Below, in pieces: positions 50,843-60,112 of a DNA stretch of 64,000 nucleotides. Source of the stretch: Sphingobacterium sp. R2 (GTDB lineage: Bacteria > Bacteroidota > Bacteroidia > Sphingobacteriales > Sphingobacteriaceae); NCBI RefSeq assembly GCF_040760075.1, contig NZ_CP142884.1:3844001-3908000 (forward strand), written 5' to 3'. The notes below the pieces were generated by a model, which did not search any database, was not told the DNA's origin, and saw only the letters and a list, made by a program, of their open reading frames with translations. The translations under genes and the position numbers were made by a program. Each line of letters opens with the position of its first letter. The stretch's first letter is position 1.

Positions 50843-51586
50843 ATGTATAAAGCAGTTATTATAGAAGATGAATATCATCTGAGAGAGGCCCTTTCTATCC
50901 TTCTTGAAATGGTGGCGTCCGAACAAATCCAGGTGATCGGTTACGCGGAAGGGCTGCCGGAAGCCGTCAAAATTATTGACCGTTTAAAGCCAGACCTGGT
51001 TTTTATGGATATCATGCTAAAAAACGGGACCGGTTTTGATGTTCTTGAACAGATTAGCCATAAGAATTTCCATCTTGTTTTTACTACGGCGTATGAGGAG
51101 CATGCGATAAAGGCATTCAAATTTAATGCTATCGACTATCTTCTGAAACCAATAGACCATCATGAGTTAAGAGAGACGCTTGATCGTATAGCAGGCAAAA
51201 AATCTGAATATATGGATTTTCAACATGTTATTCCTCCTTCTTCGAGTATCGCAAAAAAGCATGATAGAATAGTGCTTCCCACCATAGAGGCTATGCATGT
51301 TGTGAAGCTCAAAAACATCATCAGGTGTGAAACCTCGGGTTCCTATACAACATTTATTCTCAAGAACGGGCAGCACATAATTGTTTCCAAACCATTGAAA
51401 TATTACGAAGATATCCTTATTTCACCCAATTTTATACGCGTACATCAGTCGCATTTAATAAATACAGATTTCGTGACTAGCTTTTCTAAGGATGGGATTA
51501 TCATGATGCTAAACAATGATACCATCCCCATATCGCGAGCAAACAGAGAATATTTCTTTAGAATCATGAAAAACGAAGAGCATTAG
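50843..51586 (+). CDS. LytTR response regulator
   Basis: A 247-residue regulator counted from ATG 50843 (MYKAVIIEDEYHL), 2 nt after the kinase stop. The receiver domain has the acidic pair E8/D9 and the phosphoacceptor D56 in LVFMDIML, with TTAYEEHAIKAF and a Lys in LLKPID. The C-terminal LytTR DNA-binding domain spans about 145-245 (VHQSHLINTDFV). It forms a two-component system with the upstream kinase. Its stop codon lies at the edge of a long inverted repeat. Confidence 0.92.
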   Translation: MYKAVIIEDEYHLREALSILLEMVASEQIQVIGYAEGLPEAVKIIDRLKPDLVFMDIMLKNGTGFDVLEQISHKNFHLVFTTAYEEHAIKAFKFNAIDYLLKPIDHHELRETLDRIAGKKSEYMDFQHVIPPSSSIAKKHDRIVLPTIEAMHVVKLKNIIRCETSGSYTTFILKNGQHIIVSKPLKYYEDILISPNFIRVHQSHLINTDFVTSFSKDGIIMMLNNDTIPISRANREYFFRIMKNEEH

Positions 51587-51650
51587 ACTTCACCGCAGGT
51601 AAAGATCCAAAATGCATAACCGCAAAATGATCCCTGCTGCAGGTGAAGTC
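51586..51650. repeat. Long inverted repeat after the LytTR gene
   Basis: GACTTCACC (51586-51594) and GGTGAAGTC (51642-51650) are a perfect 9-bp inverted repeat, with GCAGG/CCTGC just inside it. The stem would start at the stop codon. No T run follows, so it is not a typical terminator; it may be an RNA-stability or regulatory structure. Confidence 0.5.
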
Positions 51651-51744
51651 AATATAGCTCTTTATCGATCAAATTGATAAATACCAATATGTTGCCCCAT
51701 CTGGGGCGGCATAATGCTCTCGTTCCTTCACCTGAATACTCTTT

Positions 51745-52239
51745 TTAAGGATTATATACTCCATTAAACAGGACAACTCGCCACCGGTCTGGATCCTCAT
51801 ACGTGACACTTTTATCTTTCCAGTACGGATTTTCAGGTTCGACGCCATCAATTCCAGCATTCTTTAAACGCTCATTTGCGCGTTTATAATCGTCTTCATT
51901 ATCGTAGTAAAAAACAAGTAGGTTTTCCTTCGTCGGCTCCGGTAAAGAAACCTTTTCCGCTTGCTGGGTAAACTCCAGATGATAGGTTTTGTCAGGCATA
52001 CCCAACATCACGCCATCGTAACCCAAATGATCTTCAAATTTACCGATTATTTGCATACCCAGCATTTCGTTATAGAATTTAACTACTTCATTCAAATTGT
52101 TGGTAGGCCGCGCTATTCTAAATTGTACCGCTTTCATCTTGTTATTTCCATTTGAAATCTTTTTATCCAGTTGCTTAGTGCAGGATGCAGCAAAAGTTAA
52201 CGCAGCAGCAGATGCCATCGTTATCACTAATTTCTTCAT
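51745..52239 (-). CDS. VOC family protein with lipoprotein signal
   Basis: A 164-residue protein. Residues 1-20 are a signal with lipobox AASC; residues about 35-164 are a glyoxalase/bleomycin-resistance (VOC) domain of the YycE type (MKAVQFRIARPTNNL, VKFYNEMLGMQIIG, then VTYEDPDRWRVVLFNG). The Met at residue 35 is a plausible start for a cytosolic form, as in most homologues. A lipid-anchored VOC protein is unusual. It neighbours an AraC regulator gene on the same strand. Confidence 0.8.
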   Translation of the reverse strand: MKKLVITMASAAALTFAASCTKQLDKKISNGNNKMKAVQFRIARPTNNLNEVVKFYNEMLGMQIIGKFEDHLGYDGVMLGMPDKTYHLEFTQQAEKVSLPEPTKENLLVFYYDNEDDYKRANERLKNAGIDGVEPENPYWKDKSVTYEDPDRWRVVLFNGVYNP

Positions 52240-52317
52240 AAAGTTTGCTTTAATTTACTTGAACAAATTTCTAAACGAAAACAGATTAAAACAATTACGG
52301 AAGTTCCGATTATGTTG

Positions 52318-53202
52318 TCAATTTTTCGGTTTTTCACGGTAGTGTATGGGAGATACACCTTTTACAGATTTGAAAAAACGGGAAAAAGAGGACGTGGAAG
52401 TAAAGCCCAGTTTATCAGAAATGTTTTTTACGGAAAGTGTAGCGTATTTTAAGAGTAATTCGGCCTCGAGCATGATCCTGTTTTGAATAAGAGCGAGAGC
52501 AGATATGCCGGTCTGATTTTTCACGCACTCGCTTAGATATTTTGACGACAGATACATGAGGCCTGCATATTCTTTTACTGTTTTGTACTGATGAAAATTT
52601 TTATCTACCAGTTTTCTGAACGCATACATAACTTGGTACTGCCGATTAATTAACTTGTCCGAATTTAATAGACACAATTCACAGACTCTGTTATAGTCGT
52701 ATAAAATCTGCAGAATATATAGCCTGGACACTTCAAGACAAAAGGGTGACTGACTTTCTGTTTCGTCCTTTATTTTCGCGAATTTATAGGAGAAATCCTG
52801 AAACTTCGTTTCTTCCAGATCAAAAATGGGAGGGTAATCTGGATTGATCAGCAACAACTCTTCCATAACTTCACTTTTTACAAATCCTTTCTTAATAAAG
52901 TCTGATTTAAAAAACAAAAGATCAGCTACAAAAGTTCCTGAAAAGTTTTTAATGGAAAAGAGTGTTTGTGGCGGAATGATGGATATGGTAGATGAACTTA
53001 TTGAAAAATCGTGGTGCCCAACAGTGACATTACATGCCCCCCGACGGCATAAAACGACCAGGTAAAAATTTAACTTGACGGCGTCAATAGCATACCGATA
53101 ATCCTTTAAAGTGATTACACAACAATTTACCTCATCTGCATCAATTTGCAGAATATCAAAATATTCGCTTAAAAAATCTTCTATAGAAGTCATACCTGGC
53201 AC
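52318..53202 (-). CDS. AraC family transcriptional regulator
   Basis: A 294-residue regulator. The N-terminal part is a cupin-like sensor (LVVLCRRGACNVTVGHHDF). The C-terminal two helix-turn-helices are VKEYAGLMYLSSKYLSECVK and LSVKNISDKLGFTSTSSFSR, followed by FFKSVKGVSPIHYRE. A Met at residue 4 (MTSIEDFLSEYF) is the likelier start. It is 78 nt upstream of the VOC lipoprotein gene on the same strand, its likely target. Ligand unknown. Confidence 0.9.
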   Translation of the reverse strand: MPGMTSIEDFLSEYFDILQIDADEVNCCVITLKDYRYAIDAVKLNFYLVVLCRRGACNVTVGHHDFSISSSTISIIPPQTLFSIKNFSGTFVADLLFFKSDFIKKGFVKSEVMEELLLINPDYPPIFDLEETKFQDFSYKFAKIKDETESQSPFCLEVSRLYILQILYDYNRVCELCLLNSDKLINRQYQVMYAFRKLVDKNFHQYKTVKEYAGLMYLSSKYLSECVKNQTGISALALIQNRIMLEAELLLKYATLSVKNISDKLGFTSTSSFSRFFKSVKGVSPIHYREKPKN

Positions 53203-53411
53203 CCTATATCTTTTTCATCGTTTCAAAGTAACTAAGGTAAGAAAATAATAAAATGCACACTAATGTCTCATCGGCGCGCCAGCTACTTTTAATTCTCCAA
53301 CCCTTTAATTTTGAATTTTCTTTACAAACAAGTACATTGCAAAAAGAATTGATGGAATTAAAGATCTTTTTGTAAAGTTGACTTATTTAATTCCCTTTAA
53401 AACAATTGAAT

Positions 53412-53939
53412 ATGAAAAATTACATCCTTATCGGAATATTTTTGCTTCTGTTTACAAATTTAGCATTTTCACAATATTTTACTCTAGCGCCAACAGGTTT
53501 CGTTTCAAAAGAGAATCTAGATTATACCGTAGTAGAAGTTCCTGGCGCTAAACAGCAAGAACTTTACGACAATGTATTAAAGTCGATCAATAGCTTATAT
53601 TCCAATCCCAAAGAAGGCTTGACTTTGGTTCCCGGGCAAGCGATAACTTTAGCAGCCTACCAACAAAGAGGACTTAAAACATCCGCTATCGCTTACTACG
53701 ATGTCGATTACACCTTGTCTTTTTTGTTTAAAGATGGAAAAATAAGAATCAACAGTCCAACTTTCAGTGCTCAAATTATGAACTACAACGGCACTTGGAA
53801 TAAAATGGATGTGAAAAAATTTTATTTCAAAGGCAACGGTAACCCCAAAAAAGAGAAAAGGCATCAATTCGTAAACGCGTACTTTAATGGGCTGATTAAA
53901 TCCATTCTTGAAAAATCCGCCAATATCGATAATTGGTAA
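53412..53939 (+). CDS. DUF4468 domain exported protein
   Basis: A 175-residue protein from ATG 53412, with a signal peptide ending at FTNLAFSQ. The mature part shows the DUF4468 (TBP-like fold) pattern: YTVVEVPGAKQQELYDNVL, then VDYTLSFLFKDGKIR and a Lys-rich C-terminus. The family is Bacteroidota-specific and of unknown function, probably periplasmic. It stands alone upstream of the Rpn pseudogene on the other strand. Confidence 0.8.
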   Translation: MKNYILIGIFLLLFTNLAFSQYFTLAPTGFVSKENLDYTVVEVPGAKQQELYDNVLKSINSLYSNPKEGLTLVPGQAITLAAYQQRGLKTSAIAYYDVDYTLSFLFKDGKIRINSPTFSAQIMNYNGTWNKMDVKKFYFKGNGNPKKEKRHQFVNAYFNGLIKSILEKSANIDNW

Positions 53940-54004
53940 GTCATGTATTAACGCAATGTTGGAAATAAAATGATTGATGGTTTTAGCCTGCTGCGAGAGA
54001 GGTT

Positions 54005-54720
54005 TCACTTATAGCACGCTAGCACCGATGTACTAGAGTTTTCGACCTCTTCGGCAGAAAGTGTTGTGCCCTTAGCAATATCAGCTATAGGTAGCCCCAT
54101 TTCCTTAAATGCCTTAGCAGTGTCAAGCGCTTTTCTACGCTCTCCTTCTGCTAAACCTTTGGCTTTACCCTCTGCTAGGCCTTTAACGTGACCCAAAGCT
54201 TCTCCGGATTTTTTGGCCGAATTAAATACGCTCTCAGTATCACGCTTTTGTTTTAAACTTGCTTCGTATAACATTAGCTCCTCCTCCGTTAATTTACCTA
54301 TCTCTCCTATCTAAATGATATTTTATCGAAAAATGATGGCAATCTATTCATGGTACTCAAATGTTTGAGTAAGTACAACCACTGATCCATAACAGTCTTT
54401 AGTTCTTCTGGCTGTTTGTTAAATAATGGAAGCGAAATCATTTTACATCCCAATTTATCATAAAATATTTCTTTGGTCAATTTGCCACACAGCGCCACAT
54501 CGTAGAAATAAGTCCGCCCTGTGACATGGGATCTACGAGAACACCGATTTCTATCCATGTCGAACTCCAAAATACCAATAAATAAACCTCTGGTAGGTAA
54601 TAATCACTACCCTTCTTAACTCGCGCTAATTGTTTATTGATGAGATGTGAGGTATAGTACACCGCGGTCCTTAAAAAATTCTTGAAAGAAGCTGATGCAT
54701 CTCAATGATGAAAACCTCAC
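54005..54720 (-). pseudogene. Rpn/PD-(D/E)XK nuclease family transposase, decayed
   Basis: Family sequence is spread over at least three frames: EVFIIEMH (near 54705), YYTSHLINKQ and LPEVYLL (54477-54662), FYDVALCGKLTKEIFYDKLG and TVMDQWLYLLKHLSTMNRLP (54307-54570), then IGEIGKLTEEELMLYEAS and the EGKAKGLAEG repeat tail (54005-54290). Intact Rpn proteins are about 300 residues. The N-terminus with the catalytic Asp is missing, so it is inactive. These nuclease genes are mobile-element-like passengers found in accessory regions. Confidence 0.85.
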
Positions 54721-54870
54721 TTCGTTACAGATACTGGTCGGTTTCACTTTAAAGGTTTATTCAAGATAAAAAGTTATCTTAAGCAAACAAATGAGATAAT
54801 GTCGCAGAATTGATCTCCTTATGTAATCTTCCGATCAGTCAATAAGTTAAGCATGACGTTGGATTTCAGC

Positions 54871-55662
54871 TTATTTTTTTGTTAATATAAGAGCTAAATC
54901 CTGTTTTGCAAGCAAATGTCCTTTATTGACAATGTTACTCTTGAGATATAGAAAACGCTGATTGCTATGAGCGAGTTCGCCAATAATTACCTTAATAGAT
55001 TTTATATCCAATTCTCCCATTTCTGCAGGAACTACTTTATTTGGATCTGAAATTAATTGTCCGTCTTTCTTAACTTCTTCGAGCTGCCAGGAGTAACCTA
55101 CCCATGGCCCTGCAACCAATGTTGTCCTTTTGGCATCCATCGTGATCTGCTCTTTGTATTCCAATACCAGACTATCAACCCTGACCCTCTTGTCTTTTAA
55201 ATCGAAGACTAGATATTTTAAATAGTCGCCGAAATCTTTCGGTTCAAATTGTAAACTATTTTCCTTACGCACGATCTTGAGTTCAATAACCCCTATTTTG
55301 TCTAATTTGACAGATTGGGAGAACTTCATAAAAACAGCATACTCCTCTTCGCTAATACCTAGATTCTCGTGATACGGTATCGGCTCTCCTGGTTTTAATT
55401 CCTTCCTTGTTTTATAAAACCAATCTTCATTGGCGGTCACGGCTTGTTTCATTTTCTCAACGATTGCACGTTGCGCTGCGTTGGGACGTGGAACTCCCAA
55501 CACCGCTGCGGTATAATCGCCCTCGGGAAGCTGTCGCTCAACGAACTGAATTGCCAACGCATTGCTATCCACTCCTGATTGCTTTTGCGAAAAAACATGG
55601 AGAGAAAATAGCAATGTAGTTAGCAACGCATATAGAGGAAGATATCGGTATAGAAATGTCAT
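54871..55662 (-). CDS. Exported protein, unknown
   Basis: A 263-residue protein with an N-terminal signal (LPLYALLTTLLFSLHVFSQ, cleavage after Gln about 26). The mature part is mixed alpha/beta with repeated Lys-Glu stretches and no Cys. I do not recognise the family. It is monocistronic and lies between the Rpn pseudogene and a gene-poor stretch. Confidence 0.65.
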   Translation of the reverse strand: MTFLYRYLPLYALLTTLLFSLHVFSQKQSGVDSNALAIQFVERQLPEGDYTAAVLGVPRPNAAQRAIVEKMKQAVTANEDWFYKTRKELKPGEPIPYHENLGISEEEYAVFMKFSQSVKLDKIGVIELKIVRKENSLQFEPKDFGDYLKYLVFDLKDKRVRVDSLVLEYKEQITMDAKRTTLVAGPWVGYSWQLEEVKKDGQLISDPNKVVPAEMGELDIKSIKVIIGELAHSNQRFLYLKSNIVNKGHLLAKQDLALILTKK

Positions 55663-56351
55663 GTTAAAGCTGTTTGATCGATGAAATTACGGTTTAATTC
55701 TGACATTCCTATATCTTGTGCGCCAAACTAATGCTACTAGCAGGCGGAATGAACTTTTGGTGACTTCCAATACCAAAAAAAAGACCGTTTGGACAGTATT
55801 CAAGAGGCCGTAAAACCTGATATGTTATATGCATTACTTTCCGTTCGCTATGGGAGCTATGAGCGAAAAGATGCGCAGTTATTTGAAGGGTGAATCGCAC
55901 GATTTATTGTCGATCGACATTGATCCTGGCAAAAAAAATGATCCAAGTCTTCCTGAGTAAGCTTTAATCCAAAGTGACTAAGATGTATAAAGCAACTTTA
56001 CTAATATCCTGTTCAATCTCATCTGAATTAAAAAATAGCCAGTATTAAACTGGCTGCTGATTTGTTTATATAAAGTTGGTTTACCCGAACCATTGGGTTC
56101 GGCAAATACTCTTAACCTTTTTGCTCTAGACTATAGTCGATATGGGACAAAAACAGCTGAAAAAGTGTTCTCTAAGGAAAAATCAAGAAGCCTAAAGATT
56201 ATGTCGCGAAAAACTATCTAACATTCATATAAACGAATCCCAAATGCCAACATGGAGTATAGAAAAGCCGACCTTTAAAACTCGGCTTCTCTATAATTGA
56301 TGTAACGAGTAAAAAGTAAGTTTCGGATCGTTTTTAAATTGCACATACTTC
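55663..56351. other. Gene-poor stretch with an ORF remnant and hairpins
   Basis: About 690 nt. A 43-codon plus-strand ORF (55829-55960) beginning MHYFPFAMGAMSEKMRSYLK has coding character but no start context, and may be a remnant. Hairpins: AGCCAGT/ACTGGCT near 56037-56055, CCGAACC/GGTTCGG near 56092-56112, and a terminator at 56261-56290. No intact gene was seen. Confidence 0.5.
56261..56290 (-). terminator. Terminator after nitronate monooxygenase
   Basis: AAGCCGA (56265-56271) pairs with TCGGCTT (56282-56288); on the minus strand a TTTTC tail follows. It is 60 nt beyond the gene stop. Confidence 0.6.
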
Positions 56352-57419
56352 TTATCTTTCCATTTCAGCACTAATAGCTGCAATCAGTTTTTCTGCGTCA
56401 TGATATTGAAGAATAGAGGCCCCCTGACCTGCCCAAAACGACTTCAATTCAGGATTCGATTCGGAATTTGCAGGATACGCCCCCAGTTTACCAACAATTT
56501 TTCCCTGCAATGGATAAGGGGCCAAACTATTTTGAAATTCTTTTAACTCCTCTGTCAAGCGGTTTTTCAATCCTCTTGATAATCGTCCTGTAAAAACTTT
56601 GGTCAATGTTGTATAGCGGGCTTCTTTTGAGAATAATTTTTCACGATGTATTTTACTTGCTCCAGATTGCCGGGTAGCCAGAAAAGCTGTTCCTATTTGA
56701 ACAGCGTCGGCACCCAGTGCCATTGCCGCTTTTACCCCACGGGCATCGGCAACACCGCCAGCGCCTATGATAGGGATTCTTAGGTTATCCGCGACTTGCG
56801 GAATCAATGAAAACGTTCCTATTAAACTTTCTTCGGGTTTATCCAGAAATGAAACCCGATGCCCACCTGCATCAAAGCCTGTGGCTACCACGGCATCGAC
56901 TCCAGCATGTTCTATAGCGATAGCTTCATCTAACGTAGTAGCAGTTCCTATCGTTATGATTCCTAATCGCCGGCATTTCTCCAAAATTGCTTCAGAGGGT
57001 ATGCCATAAACAAAACTAAAAACCGCTGGTTTTATCTCAAAAATAGCTTCAATCTGCTCTTCAAACTTAGGACTCGCTGGCAAAGGAAATGTCGGTGGTT
57101 CTGCACCGACCTCTTCAAAGTATGGCTCCAAAAGTTTGATAACTTGCTGAAACTTGCTTTCATCAAAATCTCCGGCCGTAGCATCTTGATCATTAACCCA
57201 TAGATTAATGTTAAATGGTTTTGAGGTCAATTTTCTGATGCCTCTAGATATAGAAATTAGTTCGGCAGCATCATACGGCTGTCCACCATAAGAGCCTAAT
57301 CCGCCCTTATTTGACACTAGTGCTGTAAGATCCTCTGAGGATAGTTTTCCACCAAAGGGACCTTGAACGATGGGTAAATCTATTCCAAGGAGTTTAGTGA
57401 ATTTTGTTTTTCTCCACAT
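56352..57419 (-). CDS. Nitronate monooxygenase family protein
   Basis: A 355-residue FMN-dependent TIM-barrel enzyme counted from Met at 57419 (MWRKTKFTKLLGI); a start at 57443 is also possible and would overlap the YceI gene by 14 nt. Motifs: PIVQGPFGGKLSSEDL at the N-terminus, GFDAGGHRVSF with the catalytic His, and PIIGAGGVADARGV through ALGADAVQIGTAF. It oxidises alkyl nitronates or related compounds. It is downstream of and probably co-transcribed with the YceI gene. Confidence 0.9.
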   Translation of the reverse strand: MWRKTKFTKLLGIDLPIVQGPFGGKLSSEDLTALVSNKGGLGSYGGQPYDAAELISISRGIRKLTSKPFNINLWVNDQDATAGDFDESKFQQVIKLLEPYFEEVGAEPPTFPLPASPKFEEQIEAIFEIKPAVFSFVYGIPSEAILEKCRRLGIITIGTATTLDEAIAIEHAGVDAVVATGFDAGGHRVSFLDKPEESLIGTFSLIPQVADNLRIPIIGAGGVADARGVKAAMALGADAVQIGTAFLATRQSGASKIHREKLFSKEARYTTLTKVFTGRLSRGLKNRLTEELKEFQNSLAPYPLQGKIVGKLGAYPANSESNPELKSFWAGQGASILQYHDAEKLIAAISAEMER

Positions 57420-57429
57420 ATGAATAAAT

Positions 57430-57951
57430 TTAGCGTTGCCCAACTAATTTGAACTGTAGTACAAACTCATCGTAAATCAATTTGTCGCCCAAATTCGGTA
57501 CAAACTTTCCGGAACCATACCGAATATTGTACAATGTCCGGTCAATGTTGATTTCGCCCAATGCATGCAAGAAATCGCTGAATATTTCTACAGTCGCCGT
57601 AAAATGAATGGGCTGTGTAATATTCTTAATGGTCAAATCACCACTAATGAAGTAATGCATATTTTCCTTTCTTCCATTGTTGATTTTCATAGAAGCTGTC
57701 TTAAATTGATCGACCGAGAAAAAATCATCGTGGTTTAAATGATCAAAAAACTCCTTGTAAATAGATTTGTCAGAAATATCGGTGATTACAATTGAAGTCA
57801 TGTCAATCTGTATTTCTCCATCGATGATTTGATCGTTTTCAAAAGTCAAAAAACCACTTTTGATTTGAATAGTTCCCGTGTGTAAGCCCAGAATTTTCTT
57901 TCCTGTCCAGTTCACAGTGCTGCTTGCTGTTTGAATGTTAAATTTTGTCAT
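57430..57951 (-). CDS. YceI family protein
   Basis: A 173-residue lipocalin-like YceI domain over its full length (NWTGKKILGLHTGTIQIKSG, then VITDISDKSIYKEFF and FTATVEIFSDF). It has no signal peptide, so it should be cytosolic, unlike the periplasmic E. coli YceI. The family binds isoprenoid-like lipids. It lies next to a Crp/Fnr regulator gene (58041-58643) on the same strand, which may control it. Confidence 0.88.
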   Translation of the reverse strand: MTKFNIQTASSTVNWTGKKILGLHTGTIQIKSGFLTFENDQIIDGEIQIDMTSIVITDISDKSIYKEFFDHLNHDDFFSVDQFKTASMKINNGRKENMHYFISGDLTIKNITQPIHFTATVEIFSDFLHALGEINIDRTLYNIRYGSGKFVPNLGDKLIYDEFVLQFKLVGQR

Positions 57952-58040
57952 TGTGCTTAATTTTTAATTTGACAAAACAAAATTCAGGGTATTCTTTAAA
58001 GATATAAAGGACGTACCTCACAAAAAAAATGTGAGGTAGA

Positions 58041-58643
58041 TCAATTGTTTGGCGCGTATAAGCGACTCAGTGTTTCTCTTGTTACACCAAGATAAGCAGC
58101 AACAATGTGCTTGGGCAACTTTTGCACCAACGATGGATAGTCTTGTACAAACTTTTCATAACGCTCCTTTGCAGAGCTGCTCAGTAAGGATAGGATTCTG
58201 TTTTGCAACGCCACGTTCCTGCGGTTTGTTTTCTTTCTGAAAAAATGTTCGACTTGATGGAATTCGCGGCAGAGCTTTTCTCTGTTTTCATTGCTAAGGC
58301 ATAGCACTTCGGTATCTTCCAGACAATCAATATTGACTTTTGCGTTCTTATGATAATAATAGGCTTCGTAATCTGTTATCCACCAATCCTGAATAGCGAA
58401 AAGAAGAATATGTATTTTACCGATTTCGTCAGTATAATATGATTTCACACAGCCAGAGAGCAAAAAGTAATCATTTAATACGAACTGACCTTCCTGTATG
58501 AGGAATTGATGCTTTTTGAATTTCTTAAAGCTAAAATGGCTCAAAATATAATCAAACTCCACATCTGTTATATCGATATATTTTCGGAACTGTTCTCGCA
58601 AAATTTTACTCATGTCTAAATTTACATTTAAATCTTTCATCAT
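58041..58643 (-). CDS. Crp/Fnr family transcriptional regulator
   Basis: A 200-residue regulator. A cyclic-nucleotide-binding-like beta barrel (HQFLIQEGQFVLNDYFLLSG, then VNIDCLEDTEVLCLS) is followed by a dimerisation helix and a C-terminal HTH (LPKHIVAAYLGVTRETLSRL). The cysteines of Fnr are absent, and the phosphate-binding Arg-Ser of Crp is not seen, so the signal is unknown. Bacteroidota have many such proteins. It is upstream of the YceI and nitronate monooxygenase genes. Confidence 0.9.
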   Translation of the reverse strand: MMKDLNVNLDMSKILREQFRKYIDITDVEFDYILSHFSFKKFKKHQFLIQEGQFVLNDYFLLSGCVKSYYTDEIGKIHILLFAIQDWWITDYEAYYYHKNAKVNIDCLEDTEVLCLSNENREKLCREFHQVEHFFRKKTNRRNVALQNRILSLLSSSAKERYEKFVQDYPSLVQKLPKHIVAAYLGVTRETLSRLYAPNN

Positions 58644-58703
58644 ATTGGCTCTACGATGAATAAATTAATAGTTTGCTACAACTTTTTTCCGGCCATTTTT
58701 CCT

Positions 58704-59438
58704 TTATTTAAAAAAATAATATTCCATTACACTGAAAAAAATGATCATGGTAATGATGCCTATGGATAAGATCATTGCAATAACCTGCCAGGGTTCCATC
58801 CTATTGATGATGCTGTATTTGATTTTTTCGCCTTTTCTTACAAATACACCAAAATTTGGAATAACGTTGGGGTTTATTGCATTCTTGAGCACTTTTGTGT
58901 TAAAATTCTGATCTATATAGGGCCTTAGATAAGCTATAAATGCATCCAGCTCAGTGATATCTGCTTCGGTGGAAAAAGGAGCGAAGCCAGTGTGGCCGAC
59001 TCTTATATTAAGAAGCCTACCGTTAGTTTTAATGGTTAAATAGCGAACACCTTTATTTCCCATATTTTTAATCATCACGATATCAGTCAGATTAAAATCA
59101 TATACATTATTTCTAAATCTTGCGTTAATAGTTTCTTGTTTACTGATTCTGATGATCCATTCCTTATCGTTTATCTTATTGCTGATGATTTGCAGTAGTG
59201 TGATACTTCCTAAAATTGTAATCAGTGCCGCAATAATAATTGGGAAAAGAAAAAATGCATTCGAAAAAATTTGATGGGATAGATACAAGGTTCCAAACAT
59301 CATAATTAATGCGGGAATAACAAGCCACAATGAAATCTGTAATTCAGTTTTAGCATCCAGTCCTTGAAATCTAAATTCTTTTTTCCATTTTTTATACGTT
59401 AAGTTAACGTTTGTTCCTAATCCGTATCCACTTATCAT
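58704..59438 (-). CDS. Membrane protein with PH-like domain, unknown
   Basis: A 244-residue protein with two adjacent helices (about 32-52 and 59-83), a cytoplasmic beta-rich PH-like region (KEWIIRISKQETINARF to about 150), and a final helix (about 216-238). It resembles in layout the two small proteins at 47672-48626. I do not recognise the family. It stands alone. Confidence 0.65.
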   Translation of the reverse strand: MISGYGLGTNVNLTYKKWKKEFRFQGLDAKTELQISLWLVIPALIMMFGTLYLSHQIFSNAFFLFPIIIAALITILGSITLLQIISNKINDKEWIIRISKQETINARFRNNVYDFNLTDIVMIKNMGNKGVRYLTIKTNGRLLNIRVGHTGFAPFSTEADITELDAFIAYLRPYIDQNFNTKVLKNAINPNVIPNFGVFVRKGEKIKYSIINRMEPWQVIAMILSIGIITMIIFFSVMEYYFFK

Positions 59439-59555
59439 TTCCGCTTTGTTGCATTTGAATTGCTACTCAAGACCAAATCCATGTTATGAACCTAATTTAC
59501 TCTGCTTGATACCAACCCGAGGCAAATACTGAGCAGATGTGTACCGAATTGTTCG

Positions 59556-59993
59556 TTAATAACAAAAAAAGTTCATTAAAAAGCGGTCGAATGAAAATAA
59601 ACCTCCACCGTCTAACATTAATACGAACAAGATGCATAAAATCAAAACAAAATATTCTATCCCTTCACCGTTTTTTTTACCATACCAATTCATGCTCCAC
59701 CCGTCTTTAAAATGTACAACTAATGCACCCGACATCACAATAAAGTTACCAAGAGCAGATATTCTTACTAAAAAACCAAAAAGGAGAGAAACCGCGCCGA
59801 GTGTCTGTGCTACGGTCACCAAAAATACAATAAAATAAGGAACTCCCATTTCAATAGTACCCTGAAAACTTTTTCCGGGACTATTTTTCTTCCATCCTAT
59901 TTTTTTTAATCCATAAGGCAAAATGATAATACCAGCTACCACTCTTAATATTAATAATGAAATATTAGCTTCTGTATGAATTAAATTTCCCAT
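59556..59993 (-). CDS. DoxX family membrane protein
   Basis: A 145-residue protein with four helices. LRVVAGIIILPYGLKKIG at the N-terminus is the DoxX signature, followed by ALGNFIVMSGALVVHF and a C-terminal helix. DoxX proteins are linked to quinone or thiol oxidation systems; the role here is unknown. It is on the same strand as the NAD(P)-binding gene upstream. Confidence 0.85.
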   Translation of the reverse strand: MGNLIHTEANISLLILRVVAGIIILPYGLKKIGWKKNSPGKSFQGTIEMGVPYFIVFLVTVAQTLGAVSLLFGFLVRISALGNFIVMSGALVVHFKDGWSMNWYGKKNGEGIEYFVLILCILFVLMLDGGGLFSFDRFLMNFFCY

Positions 59994-60112
59994 GATAAAA
60001 CATCAATAATGAATAAATCAAGATTAATCAAAGGCAGATAGCCTAACCTACCTTTGATAAATATATGCTTCTAGAATTATTCCACCTAGTACTATGAATG
60101 ATCCGTTGACCA

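Noticed and set aside
55709..55900. 63-codon minus-strand ORF
   Set aside because: No coding character and it opposes the 43-codon remnant frame; no family recognised.
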